From the NCBI GenBank assembly GCA_036659415.1, contig JAVXCQ010000008.1, positions 4,770-68,769 of the forward strand: a DNA stretch of 64,000 nt, read 5' to 3'. The position numbers and the translations under genes were made by a program. The DNA comes from JAVXCQ01 sp036659415. GTDB lineage: Bacteria > Bacillota > Negativicutes > Acidaminococcales > Acidaminococcaceae. Below, piece by piece: positions 23,240-31,925 of this stretch. Each line of letters starts with the position of its first letter. Position 1 is the stretch's first letter. The notes below the pieces were generated by a model, which was not told the origin of the DNA, searched no databases, and worked only from the letters and a program-made list of their open reading frames with translations.

Positions 23240-25147
23240 ATGATTATGACAGTGAACGGACTCGCTCATAGTTATGGTGAGCGAGTTTTATTTAATGATA
23301 TAGCTTTTAGTATTGAAGCCGGTGATAAAATCGGTATTATTGGCGTGAATGGTTGTGGCAAAACCACACTTCTCAAAGATTTGGCGGCGGGTAATGCTTC
23401 CGAGGGCGGCACTATTACTGTGGGCAGTGACGTCGTTATCGAATATTTACCGCAAAATCCGGAAATTATGCCGGGAGCGACGGTGCTGGAGCAGGTTTTT
23501 TGTGGGGATTCTGCGTTAATGCAATTAATGCGCCGATATGAAAAGGCTTTGCTGGAAACAGAACAAGACCCGACTAATCTCAAATTGCAAAAACATTTAT
23601 TGCACTTGCAAGAGGAAATGGATACGTCCTATGCTTGGCAACTGGAAAGTGAAGCCAAAGCAGTTTTAATGCAATTAGGAATTCAGGATTTTACGCAACC
23701 CATGGAACAATTATCCGGCGGTCAAAAAAAACGGGTGGCTCTAGCCGGGGTTTTGGTACGCCCCTCCGATTTATTAATTTTGGACGAACCGACAAACCAT
23801 ATGGATAATGAAACCGTTACCTGGCTGGAACAATATTTGTTGCAACGCAAAGGTGCACTTTTGCTGGTCACACATGACCGGTATTTTTTTAATCGAGTTA
23901 TTAATCGCACTTTGGAACTAGATAGCGGTAAAGGCTATCTCTATAGCGGTAATTACAGTTTATTTCTGGAAAAAAGAGCGGAGCGTAGACTAGAAGAAGC
24001 CTCGGCGGCTAAAAAACTGAGCAATGTGTATCGGCGAGAACTGGCCTGGATACAGCGGGGAGCCGAGGCACGGCGTACCAAGCTGAAAAACCGCGTGGAA
24101 CGCTTTGCCGAACTGGCTACTGCTGTTAAAAATGTAAAAGAAGAAAGCAGCCTAGAGATATCTTCTGTGGGGGCTCGTCTGGGGAAAACCATCATTGAGT
24201 GTGAACACGTGGGTTTAGATTATGACGGCGTTACTTACATCAAGGATTTTAACTATACTTTTTTGCGTAATGATCGCATTGGTATTGTGGGACCCAATGG
24301 CAGCGGCAAAACTACGTTGATTGATATTTTAGCCGGCCGTATTACGCCAGAGCGAGGTACGGTGAAGGTGGGGCAGACTGTCAAAATTGGCCTATTTTCT
24401 CAACACAGCGAATTACCCCATAGTGAGTTGCGCGTCTTGGAATATATTCGAGAAATCAGCGATTCCATTGCTACCAGTGACGGCTCCCATCTGAGTGCTG
24501 CCCAAATGTTGGAACGCTTTCTATTTGCACCAGAACTTCAATGGGTACCGGTTAATAAACTTTCTGGTGGTGAAAAACGGCGACTGTATTTATTGCAGGT
24601 GCTGATGGGTGCCCCCAATGTTTTATTATTGGACGAACCCACCAATGACCTGGATATACCAACCTTGTCAGTGTTGGAGGATTACTTAGACAATTTTAAC
24701 GGTACGGTGCTGGCTGTTTCCCATGACCGCTATTTCTTAGACCGTTTTGCTCAAAAGATTTTTGCTTTTATGGGAGAGGGCACGATTAGAGCCTTTTTGG
24801 GTGACTATGCCGCTTATGAAGAAGCACGGCAGGAGCAAGTCGCACTGGCTAAGACCTTACCCAAAATGACAGCTAAAAATACTAGCAAAATAGCAGAACC
24901 GGAGCCAGTGAGCAAGAAAAAAATGACTTACAAAGAAAAAACTGAATATGAAAGTATCGAAAGCACTATTGCCGGCGTAGAACGTGAGCTAGCCAGCTTA
25001 GCCCACGAAATTAATCAGACCACTAGCGATTTTGTTAAATTGCAGGAACTCATGAACCTGCAGGCGCAAGCTCAAGCACGCTTAGAACAGCTCATGGAAC
25101 GCTGGGAGTATCTTATGGAATTGGCCGAAAAAATAACACGAGGATAA
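23240..25147 (+). CDS. ABC-F family ATPase, Uup/YfmR type
   Basis: A 635-residue twin-ATPase without membrane segments. Domain 1: GVNGCGKTT, LSGGQKKRVALAGVL, LLILDEPTNHMD. Domain 2: GPNGSGKTT, LSGGEKRRLYLL, VLLLDEPTNDLD. The second D-loop (TNDLD, with Thr-Asn-Asp) and a C-terminal coiled coil of about 75 residues (555-632) match E. coli Uup (also 635 residues) and B. subtilis YfmR. These proteins relieve ribosome stalling or help in translation and replication. It is a distant paralogue of the 6966 gene. The MATE pump begins 9 bp after its stop, which suggests cotranscription. Confidence 0.85.
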   Translation: MIMTVNGLAHSYGERVLFNDIAFSIEAGDKIGIIGVNGCGKTTLLKDLAAGNASEGGTITVGSDVVIEYLPQNPEIMPGATVLEQVFCGDSALMQLMRRYEKALLETEQDPTNLKLQKHLLHLQEEMDTSYAWQLESEAKAVLMQLGIQDFTQPMEQLSGGQKKRVALAGVLVRPSDLLILDEPTNHMDNETVTWLEQYLLQRKGALLLVTHDRYFFNRVINRTLELDSGKGYLYSGNYSLFLEKRAERRLEEASAAKKLSNVYRRELAWIQRGAEARRTKLKNRVERFAELATAVKNVKEESSLEISSVGARLGKTIIECEHVGLDYDGVTYIKDFNYTFLRNDRIGIVGPNGSGKTTLIDILAGRITPERGTVKVGQTVKIGLFSQHSELPHSELRVLEYIREISDSIATSDGSHLSAAQMLERFLFAPELQWVPVNKLSGGEKRRLYLLQVLMGAPNVLLLDEPTNDLDIPTLSVLEDYLDNFNGTVLAVSHDRYFLDRFAQKIFAFMGEGTIRAFLGDYAAYEEARQEQVALAKTLPKMTAKNTSKIAEPEPVSKKKMTYKEKTEYESIESTIAGVERELASLAHEINQTTSDFVKLQELMNLQAQAQARLEQLMERWEYLMELAEKITRG

Positions 25148-25156
25148 GAGGATGAT

Positions 25157-26527
25157 ATGATTTTTACAGCAACGACGCAGCTTAAATTAAAAAATATTTT
25201 AACAGTGATGATTCCGATTTTTATTACGCAGTTAGCCGTCATTGGCATGAACTTTTTTGACACGGTGATGTCCGGTCAAGCCGGTGCCAATGATTTGGCC
25301 GGCGTCGCTATTGGCTCTAATCTTTGGATGCCGATTTTTACCGGACTCAATGGTATTCTAATTGCTTTAACCCCTATTTTAGCCCATCATTTGGGCGCAG
25401 CACGCCATCAGGATATTACTCAAGCCGTTAAACATGGATTGCTACTGTCCCTTATTATAGGTCTGGCGGTAATTGGTGGCGGTTTCTTCTTTTTGGAGGA
25501 CGTTTTAGCCATCATGCACCTAGAACCAGAAGTGCACCGGATTGCCACCCACTATTTGGGAGCTTTAGCACTGGGGATTATTCCGTTTTTTGCTTGTTCC
25601 ACTTTACGCTGCTTCGTGGATACCTTAGGTTATACGCAGCTCACCATGAGAATTTTTCTTTTAACCTTGCCTCTTAATGTAGTACTTAACTATATGATGA
25701 TTTTTGGCAAATGGGGTTTTCCTCATTTAGGTGGTGTGGGTGCCGGTTATGCGACTGCCCTCACTTATTGGCTGGTGTTTGGGATTTTTTTATTTGCTAT
25801 TCAGAAAGTAGCAAAGCTACATCAATATTTCTTCTTCGGCAGTGGTAGGCTATGGAATTTTCATTGGCTACCGCTGGTGGAACAATTGCGGATTGGTCTG
25901 CCCATTGGCATCTCTATTTTTTTTGAAACCAGTATTTTTGGTATTATTGCTTTGTTTATGGCTAAATTTGGGACGATTACCATTGCCGCTCACCAAGCGG
26001 CCATTAACTTTACCAGTTTGTTATATATGTTACCTTTGAGTTTTTCCATGGCTTTAACCATCGTTATCGGCGTAGAAGTAGGAGCGAAGCGATATCGGGA
26101 AGCGATAAGCTACAGTCGGATCGGAATTTGTGCCGATTTAGCGGTGGCGGTATTTTTTGTTCTTTTGCTGCTGTTTGCACGCACACCGGTGGCCAGACTT
26201 TACTCCACGGAGCCGGCGATTATGACCATGGTGGTTCAGTTCCTTTTTTATGCGGCGTTTTTTCAACTACTGGACGGCATTGCCACCCCAATTCAAGGAA
26301 TTTTACGCGGGTATAAAGACGTGAAGGTTTCTTTCTATGCTTCGCTATTTGCTTACTGGGGGATTTGTTTGCCCCTCGGTTATTATTTAGATGCTTATTG
26401 CCAACAGGGACCATTTTCTTACTGGCAAAGTTTAATTCTAGGTATTTTTTGCTCGGCTAGTTTTCTGTTTTTACGCTTAGTGCGTATTCAAAGAAAGTTT
26501 AGAGATCAGGAACAAGGGGCTAATTAA
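25157..26527 (+). CDS. MATE family efflux transporter
   Basis: A 456-residue membrane protein with about 12 segments in two repeats. MATE signatures: the N-terminal PIFITQLAVIGMNFFDTVMSGQ, GLNGILIALTPILAHHLGA, and the mid-protein IGLPIGISIFFETSIFGII with AHQAAINFTSL. NorM-type pumps extrude cationic drugs using Na+ or H+. Coupling to an ABC-F gene suggests a role in drug tolerance, although both may be housekeeping. The ATG at 25157 has GAGGATGAT upstream. Confidence 0.87.
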   Translation: MIFTATTQLKLKNILTVMIPIFITQLAVIGMNFFDTVMSGQAGANDLAGVAIGSNLWMPIFTGLNGILIALTPILAHHLGAARHQDITQAVKHGLLLSLIIGLAVIGGGFFFLEDVLAIMHLEPEVHRIATHYLGALALGIIPFFACSTLRCFVDTLGYTQLTMRIFLLTLPLNVVLNYMMIFGKWGFPHLGGVGAGYATALTYWLVFGIFLFAIQKVAKLHQYFFFGSGRLWNFHWLPLVEQLRIGLPIGISIFFETSIFGIIALFMAKFGTITIAAHQAAINFTSLLYMLPLSFSMALTIVIGVEVGAKRYREAISYSRIGICADLAVAVFFVLLLLFARTPVARLYSTEPAIMTMVVQFLFYAAFFQLLDGIATPIQGILRGYKDVKVSFYASLFAYWGICLPLGYYLDAYCQQGPFSYWQSLILGIFCSASFLFLRLVRIQRKFRDQEQGAN

Positions 26528-26554
26528 AGTGACGAAGAGCTAGGCTAGAACTGG

Positions 26555-26593
26555 GGTTGTCTTTCTCGCAAGGGCGAGGAAGGCAACCTTTTT
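26555..26593 (+). terminator. terminator after the MATE gene
   Basis: A 15-bp stem with a few G-U pairs (26555-26569 and 26574-26588) followed by T5. Confidence 0.8.
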
Positions 26594-26632
26594 AGCTAAA
26601 AAAAATAAAAAAACATTTTATCGATTTACCCC

Positions 26633-26697
26633 TTTACAAATTTAGCATACTAAAGTATAATAAACCCAAGACGAACGAGAGGAGCTTGTTGTAAATG
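26633..26697 (+). repeat. first copy of a 97-bp duplicated promoter/RBS/start module
   Basis: TTTACA (26633-26638), 17 bp, TATAAT (26656-26661), then after 33 bases an ATG at 26695 with GAGAGGAG before it. The second copy (26730-26794) repeats the same elements with identical spacing. This copy opens only a 7-residue frame (26695-26718). Confidence 0.75.
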
Positions 26698-26718
26698 AAC
26701 AAACGACACCGAATTTGA
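26695..26718 (+). other. 7-codon leader-like ORF (MNKRHRI)
   Basis: ATG with a good SD (AGGAG, 9-base gap) opens seven codons rich in basic residues (Lys, Arg, His, Arg) and stops with TGA just before the second promoter. It may be the degenerate start of a duplicated gene head or a sensing leader peptide for basic amino acids. Confidence 0.35.
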
Positions 26719-26729
26719 CAATTTGCCTA

Positions 26730-26794
26730 TTTACAATTTTAATATGCTAAAGTACAATAGTAAAAAAGATGATTTGAGAGGGGTTTTGAAAATG
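26730..26794 (+). promoter_or_regulatory. second copy of the module: promoter of the amino-acid importer
   Basis: TTTACA (26730-26735), 17 bp, TACAAT (26753-26758), GAGAGGGG, and the true ATG at 26792. An overlapping TTGACA (26715-26720) with TTTAAT 17 bp on could add a further start. Confidence 0.65.
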
Positions 26795-27583
26795 AAAAAA
26801 ATGTTAGCTTTGGCCTTAGGCCTAGTATTTATGACTGGTATTATTGCAGGTTGCGGCGGTGGTGACAAAAAGACTACCGGTACTAAGGAAGCCAAAAAAA
26901 TTGTTATTGGTTTAGATGATAGTTTCCCGCCGATGGGCTTTAAAGATGAAAAAAATGAAATCGTTGGTTTTGACATCGACATGGCGAAAGAAGCTTCTAA
27001 ACGTTTAGGTCGACCGGTTGAATTCAAAACCATTGATTGGTCCAGTAAAGAAGCCGAGCTTAAAAGTGGTAGAATTGATGCCATCTGGAATGGCTTAAAC
27101 ATCACTCCGGATCGTGAAAAGAATATGCTTTTTAGTAAAGCTTACATGGAATGTAAACAATTAATTTTCGTACCAGTGGGTTCTCCGATTAAAGGTCAAG
27201 CTGATTTAACGGGTAAAGTTGTCGGGATGCAAAGTGCCAGCACTGCTGAAATCAATCTAGACGCTGATCCAACGTTTGCGGCTCAACTCAAAGAAGTCAA
27301 AAAATATCCTGACTGCATCGTGGCCTTGATGGACTTAGAAGCTGGCCGTGTAGATGCCATCATTACTGATGAAATTGTTGGACGTTACTATATGAGCAAG
27401 AAACCAGGTAAATTTGAAGTGCGAGAAGCTCCTGTTGGCCCAATTGGCGTCTTTGGTATTGCCTTTGCTAAAGATAACACTGCTTTACAAACAGAAGTGC
27501 AAAAAGTTTTGGACACGATGAAAAAAGACGGCACCAGTGCTAAAATTTCTCAAAAATGGTTTGGCGCTGATATCTTGTTCTAA
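26792..27583 (+). CDS. polar amino-acid ABC transporter substrate-binding lipoprotein
   Basis: A 263-residue family 3 solute-binding lipoprotein. Lipobox IIAGC (Cys20 or so), then KKIVIGLDDSFPPMGF, ENEIVGFDIDMAKEASKRLG, and WNGLNITPDREKNM, all typical of the GlnH/HisJ family. It starts at the ATG with GAGAGGGG upstream; a frame beginning at 26723 is rejected since it starts in the promoter. The codon use (many GCT, GTT, CCT) suggests high expression, and a terminator-like attenuator sits between it and the permease. Ligand unknown; the upstream leader hints at basic amino acids. Confidence 0.88.
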   Translation: MKKMLALALGLVFMTGIIAGCGGGDKKTTGTKEAKKIVIGLDDSFPPMGFKDEKNEIVGFDIDMAKEASKRLGRPVEFKTIDWSSKEAELKSGRIDAIWNGLNITPDREKNMLFSKAYMECKQLIFVPVGSPIKGQADLTGKVVGMQSASTAEINLDADPTFAAQLKEVKKYPDCIVALMDLEAGRVDAIITDEIVGRYYMSKKPGKFEVREAPVGPIGVFGIAFAKDNTALQTEVQKVLDTMKKDGTSAKISQKWFGADILF

Positions 27584-27596
27584 GCAAGTAATAGAG

Positions 27597-27623
27597 GGCT
27601 GATGGCATTGCCATCAGCCTTTT
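27597..27623 (+). terminator. attenuator between binding protein and permease
   Basis: A perfect 10-bp stem (27597-27606, 27610-27619) followed by TTTT. It would lower permease and ATPase expression relative to the binding protein. Confidence 0.8.
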
Positions 27624-27687
27624 CTTCTCACCCGCAGTGGCGGTTATAATTTTGTAACGTTTGAAGAAAATGGATGGTGTGTACTTT

Positions 27688-28332
27688 ATGGAGAAAATTT
27701 TTGCCATGTCAATTCCTTTAGCTGAGGGTAGCATTGTTACTTTACAGTTATTTACAATTACTTTGATTTTGTCAATTCCAATAGGCTTGTTGCTGGCGTT
27801 AGCTCGTATTTCCAAAATCAAACCACTGTCCAAAACCGTGGAATTGTACAATTGGATTATGCGTGGTAGCCCGCTCATGCTCCAACTATTGTTTGTATAT
27901 TTCGCGCTACCGAGTTTTGGTATTTTACTTTCTGATGTGACGGCGGCGGTGCTGGCTTTTGCTCTTAACTATGCGGCTTATTTTGCGGAGATTTTTCGCT
28001 CGGGTTTTCAATCTATTCCCAAAGGCCAATTAGAAGCGGCCAGAGCTTTGGGTTTCACCTATGTGCAAACCATGCGTCGCATTATCGTGCCTCAAATGAT
28101 TAAACGGGTATTACCGCCGGTGGGCAATGAAACGATTACCTTGGTTAAAGATACTTCGTTAGTTTATGTTTTGGCTATGAATGATTTATTGCGTGCCGCC
28201 AGAACGATTGTGCAGCGTGAATTTGATATGACTCCGTTCGTAATTGCCGGTGTCTTCTATCTGGCCATGACTTTTGTGGTAACCAAAGTGTTTAATTGGT
28301 TAGAAAATCGTTATGCCAGATATGATGAGTAG
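27688..28332 (+). CDS. amino-acid ABC transporter permease
   Basis: A 214-residue HisM/GlnP-type permease with about five segments. The motif SPLMLQLLFVYFALP and the coupling loop LEAARALGFTYVQTMRRIIVPQ are diagnostic. The ATG at 27688 follows GGATGGTG by 8 bases. The TTG at 27661 and ATG at 27670 are alternatives. A TATAAT at 27645-27650 could give extra transcription past the attenuator. Confidence 0.88.
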   Translation: MEKIFAMSIPLAEGSIVTLQLFTITLILSIPIGLLLALARISKIKPLSKTVELYNWIMRGSPLMLQLLFVYFALPSFGILLSDVTAAVLAFALNYAAYFAEIFRSGFQSIPKGQLEAARALGFTYVQTMRRIIVPQMIKRVLPPVGNETITLVKDTSLVYVLAMNDLLRAARTIVQREFDMTPFVIAGVFYLAMTFVVTKVFNWLENRYARYDE

Positions 28333-28344
28333 GAGGAGAAAAGT

Positions 28345-29097
28345 ATGAGCGAAGTTATGATTAAAATGGAAAATGTCCAAAAAAACTTTGGGTCGTTGCA
28401 AGTGTTGCAAGGGATTAATCTAGAATTAGCACGGGGGGAAGTAGTTGCTATTATTGGTCCTTCCGGTTCCGGTAAAAGCACCCTTTTGCGTTGTTTAAAT
28501 CGTCTAGAGCTGGTTGATGGTGGCTCCATCGCTATTGAAGGTGAGTATTTGGTACGTGATGCTAAGTATGTCAGTGAGGTGGAGGCCAGAAAAATTGGTG
28601 GAAAAATGGGAATGTGTTTTCAACAATTCAATCTTTTCCCCCACATGACGGTGCTGGAAAATTTAATGGAAGCCCCCATGCAGGTTAAAAAAATCAGCCG
28701 AGAAGTAATTCAACCTCTAGCAGAAGAATTGCTAGCAAAAGTAGGCTTGGCTGAAAAGGCGGATGTTTATCCCAGCCGTCTCTCCGGCGGCCAGCAACAA
28801 CGGGTGGCAATAGCTAGGGCTTTGGCTATGAATCCCGATATTATGCTGTTTGATGAACCAACGTCTTCTCTCGACCCAGAATTAACCGGCGAAGTATTGA
28901 AAACTATGAGAAATTTAGCGGAAGAAAATATGACCATGATTGTGGTTACCCATGAAATGGGCTTTGCCCGGGAAGTGGCAACGCAAGTTATTTTTATGGC
29001 TGATGGTGTGGTGCAGGAAAAGGGCACACCTGATGAAATTTTCAATAATCCGCACAATGAACGTTTAAAGGCTTTCTTACATAATATTCTGCGTTAA
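28345..29097 (+). CDS. amino-acid ABC transporter ATP-binding protein (GlnQ type)
   Basis: A 250-residue ATPase: Walker A GPSGSGKST, the Q-loop MCFQQFNLFPHMTVLENL typical of the polar amino-acid class, signature LSGGQQQRVAIARALAM, Walker B IMLFDEPTSSLDP, and the H-loop VVTHEMGFA. Completes the importer. It starts 12 bp after the permease with AGGAGG upstream. Confidence 0.92.
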   Translation: MSEVMIKMENVQKNFGSLQVLQGINLELARGEVVAIIGPSGSGKSTLLRCLNRLELVDGGSIAIEGEYLVRDAKYVSEVEARKIGGKMGMCFQQFNLFPHMTVLENLMEAPMQVKKISREVIQPLAEELLAKVGLAEKADVYPSRLSGGQQQRVAIARALAMNPDIMLFDEPTSSLDPELTGEVLKTMRNLAEENMTMIVVTHEMGFAREVATQVIFMADGVVQEKGTPDEIFNNPHNERLKAFLHNILR

Positions 29098-29102
29098 TCA
29101 AG

Positions 29103-29144
29103 AAAGCACCGTACCCTCGATAGACGAGAGTACGGTGCTTTTTG
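29103..29144 (+). terminator. terminator of the amino-acid importer operon
   Basis: A near-perfect 17-bp stem (29103-29119, 29125-29141) with T5 after it, also shared by the converging thioesterase gene. Confidence 0.9.
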
Positions 29145-29155
29145 GTTGGAGCGGG

Positions 29156-29542
29156 TTATTTAGTGTGCAATTTTTGCATGAAATTTTCCGTGTCGACGAG
29201 AAAACGCTGATGCGTGCCTTGACCGATTAAAGTCTTGCCGTCGTGGGCACTTAGCTTAAAGTAGAGGCGACGGCCTTCCACGGCGGTCAGCTCGGCGCTA
29301 GCGGTAATAAGGTGACCCGGGAGGGTGGCGGCATCATGGGTGATGTTCAGGCTAATGCCGACACTGGTAGTGCCCAGCGGTAAAGCAGCACTAATAGCGG
29401 AGCAGGCGGCTTTTTCCATGAGCGCAGCCATGGCTGGGGTGGCATAAACGGGGAGGCTGCCACTGCCCAGAGCTACGGCGACCTTGGTATAAAGCACGGT
29501 TTCCTGCACTTGTGCGCACAGGCCTATTTGTAATAATGCCAT
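29156..29542 (-). CDS. thioesterase of the fluoroacetyl-CoA thioesterase (FlK)-like family
   Basis: A 128-residue hotdog-fold protein that lines up with FlK along its length: VYATPAMAALMEKAACSA (Thr and Glu of the active site), ITHDAATLPG (catalytic His), AVEGRRLYFKLSAHDG and GQGTHQRFLV. FlK-like proteins hydrolyse short acyl-CoA thioesters; most homologues are not fluoroacetate-specific. The gene is divergent from an acyl-CoA ligase, consistent with joint acyl-CoA metabolism. Confidence 0.82.
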   Translation of the reverse strand: MALLQIGLCAQVQETVLYTKVAVALGSGSLPVYATPAMAALMEKAACSAISAALPLGTTSVGISLNITHDAATLPGHLITASAELTAVEGRRLYFKLSAHDGKTLIGQGTHQRFLVDTENFMQKLHTK

Positions 29543-29631
29543 AGGTTATTCACTCCTTATTATTTTACTTACTGTTTTTTATCTTAACCAATTTTGCGGC
29601 AGGAAACAAGTCTAAAGGCAGAAATACTTGA

Positions 29632-29658
29632 AAATATTCCCCCGAAGAGGGAATATTT
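29632..29658. promoter_or_regulatory. candidate operator: 10-bp inverted repeat before the acyl-CoA ligase
   Basis: AAATATTCCC (29632-29641) and GGGAATATTT (29649-29658) with a 7-base spacer lie directly upstream of TATAAT (29662-29667), occupying the -35 region, where no good -35 is found. Fits a regulator-binding site; could also form a hairpin. Confidence 0.5.
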
Positions 29659-29705
29659 CTGTATAATAGAAGAAAAGGATTTATTTGTTTAACAGGGGGC
29701 ACTAT

Positions 29706-31193
29706 ATGTTATATTTTGAAATTATTCAGACCTATCCCAGCGAGAAAAAAGCTTTGATATTTAAAGAGCAGGTGACGACTTACGGCCAATTACGAGAGCA
29801 AGTCCGCAAGTGGGCTAATTTTTTGCAGGCACAGGGTGTGCAAAAAGGTGATAAGATAGGTCTTTTGAGTAAAAATTGTGCTGATTTTGTGGTGGCTTAT
29901 TTTGCCATTACGCAAGCAGGCGCAGTAGTAGTACCTCTGAACTTTCAGTTGACGGCTAGAGAAGTAGCCTATATTGTTCGAGATGCCAAGCTCAAAGCAT
30001 TAGTGGGGAAACAACCAGTACCGGCTTTAGAGGAAGCGCTGGCAGAGGCCGGTTATGCACAACCTGTTGTGCAACTAACCTATGCGGACTTAGCAAGGCC
30101 GATGCAACATGAGTTTAGGACCCCAGACTTAGTGGACAGCGATAATTGTACGATTATTTATACTTCAGGAACAACGGGTAAGCCCAAAGGCGCTATGCTG
30201 AGCCATCAAAACTTGGTGACGAATGCTAGGGATTTCACCAAAGTTGTGCGGATTGAAGCCAATGATATTGCTCTGTGCGTGCTACCAATGTATCACTGCT
30301 TTGCCTGGACGGTAGCTGTGAGTGGTCAGCTTTTGCATGGTGCTTGCATCGTTATCCAGGAAACATATTTGTTTAAAGATACGATGAAGCTCCTTGCTCA
30401 ACATCGGGTTAATGCTTTTATCGGTGTCCCGACGATGATGCAATTTTTTGTCAATGGGGCGTTACCGGAAGAATTGACCAATATTCGCTATTTTATTAGT
30501 GGTGGTTCGGCGTTACCGCGCATTTTGGCAGAGGCTTTCAAGAAAAAATTCGGCAAATTTGTTCAAGAAGGGTACGGTTTATCGGAGGCGGCACCGGTAG
30601 TAACGGTTAATCCGCCGGAAAAAATTAAAATCGGTTCTATTGGCTTGCCCTTGCCGGGAGTAGAGGTATCTTTACAAACCGCTGAGGGAACACCTTTAGC
30701 AACGGGTGAAGTAGGAGAACTGTGCGTGCGAGGACCTAATGTGATGCTGGGTTATTTAAATTTGCCGGCGGCTACGACCGAAGCTCTCCGTGGTGGCTGG
30801 CTTCATACCGAAGACTTGGCTTACCAAGATAGCGAAGGCTATTTGTTCATTGTCGATCGTTTGAAGGATATGATTATTTCTAGTGGGGAAAATGTTTATC
30901 CGCGGGAAATTGAGGAAGTTCTCTACACCCACCCGCAGATTGCGGAAGTTGCCGTTATCGGAGTGCCCGATAAATTGCGAGGACAGGCAATTTGTGCTTA
31001 CTTGGTGCTCAAAGAGGGTGCACAGCTGACGAAAAGTGCGGTGCGTAAGTTTCTTTTAGCAAGAATTGCTGCCTATAAAGTGCCTCGGGAGTTTTTATTT
31101 TGTCAGCAAATGCCCAAAAGTGCTACCGGAAAAATATTGAAAACAGCTTTGCGGGAACAGGCCTTGGTTGATCTGCTCCAGCGCAAACATTGA
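29706..31193 (+). CDS. acyl-CoA synthetase (AMP-binding, long-chain fatty acid-CoA ligase-like)
   Basis: A 495-residue ANL-superfamily enzyme that activates carboxylic acids as acyl-AMP then acyl-CoA. Motifs: YTSGTTGKPKGAMLSH (P-loop, about residues 152-167), a central QEGYGLSEAAPV, the hinge VDRLKDMIISSGENVYP, and the C-terminal PKSATGKILK lysine. Length and motifs are complete. AGGGGG sits 6 bases before the ATG. The substrate chain length cannot be read from the sequence. Divergent from the FlK-like thioesterase, and followed closely by a lipoprotein gene. Confidence 0.88.
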   Translation: MLYFEIIQTYPSEKKALIFKEQVTTYGQLREQVRKWANFLQAQGVQKGDKIGLLSKNCADFVVAYFAITQAGAVVVPLNFQLTAREVAYIVRDAKLKALVGKQPVPALEEALAEAGYAQPVVQLTYADLARPMQHEFRTPDLVDSDNCTIIYTSGTTGKPKGAMLSHQNLVTNARDFTKVVRIEANDIALCVLPMYHCFAWTVAVSGQLLHGACIVIQETYLFKDTMKLLAQHRVNAFIGVPTMMQFFVNGALPEELTNIRYFISGGSALPRILAEAFKKKFGKFVQEGYGLSEAAPVVTVNPPEKIKIGSIGLPLPGVEVSLQTAEGTPLATGEVGELCVRGPNVMLGYLNLPAATTEALRGGWLHTEDLAYQDSEGYLFIVDRLKDMIISSGENVYPREIEEVLYTHPQIAEVAVIGVPDKLRGQAICAYLVLKEGAQLTKSAVRKFLLARIAAYKVPREFLFCQQMPKSATGKILKTALREQALVDLLQRKH

Positions 31194-31202
31194 GGTAAAA
31201 TA

Positions 31203-31925
31203 ATGAAAAAATTAGTGTTAATTATAGGTATGCTCCTCATTTCCCTAGCAGCTGCCGGTTGTGTTAAAGGTGAAGTGGTGATGGAGGTTTCACGTTTTGC
31301 TGCGGCGGATTTGCAGTGTAAAATTGTGACGGTACCATTTTTGACGTCTCAACTTAACGGTATTCGCCAAGACTTTGAAGAAGATGGCTTTGCAGTGGCA
31401 GATGTGTCGGAGAATAATATGTACGGTTTTACAGCTCATCGACATTTTGACCAAATCGGGCAACTGCAGGATATTAAGATTATTAAAGGTTTTAAGTTAG
31501 ATCGCAAGACGGCGACCAGTGCACCTAGCGGCAGCGTGGTGACAGAAACGCAGGAAGCTAAGCAAAAACCAGTGGTTATGAAGTCAGGCTTTTTGTTTGA
31601 TACGATTACCGTGAATACCAATCTAGATTTAAGGCAGAAAAATCAAAGCAATAAAAAAGAAGAAGAATGGATTATTAAAAACTTATTGAACCAAATAGAT
31701 TTGCGGTTTGTGCTTAAACTACCTACAGCCGTGGACAGCAGTAATGCTAGCCGTTCACCGGATGGGGGTAAAACCTTAGTTTGGAACTTGGTGCTGGGCG
31801 AAGATAACGCTTTGCAAGCTCAGGTTACCTATCTTAATCCTTTTAAAGCCGCCGGTATTTTATTGGTGGTAGTTTTAGCCGGGGTCGGTGGACTTTTATA
31901 TAAGATTAGGAAGCAACACCGATGA
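31203..31925 (+). CDS. LppM-like lipoprotein with C-terminal membrane anchor (DUF3153-like)
   Basis: A 240-residue protein: a lipobox AAAGC (Cys20), a mainly beta-rich middle, and a C-terminal segment AAGILLVVVLAGVGGLLY followed by basic residues, so it is anchored at both ends. This layout and the VVMEVSR-type start resemble LppM/DUF3153 proteins. Role unknown. It begins 9 bp after the ligase and its stop overlaps the LarE start. Confidence 0.55.
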   Translation: MKKLVLIIGMLLISLAAAGCVKGEVVMEVSRFAAADLQCKIVTVPFLTSQLNGIRQDFEEDGFAVADVSENNMYGFTAHRHFDQIGQLQDIKIIKGFKLDRKTATSAPSGSVVTETQEAKQKPVVMKSGFLFDTITVNTNLDLRQKNQSNKKEEEWIIKNLLNQIDLRFVLKLPTAVDSSNASRSPDGGKTLVWNLVLGEDNALQAQVTYLNPFKAAGILLVVVLAGVGGLLYKIRKQHR

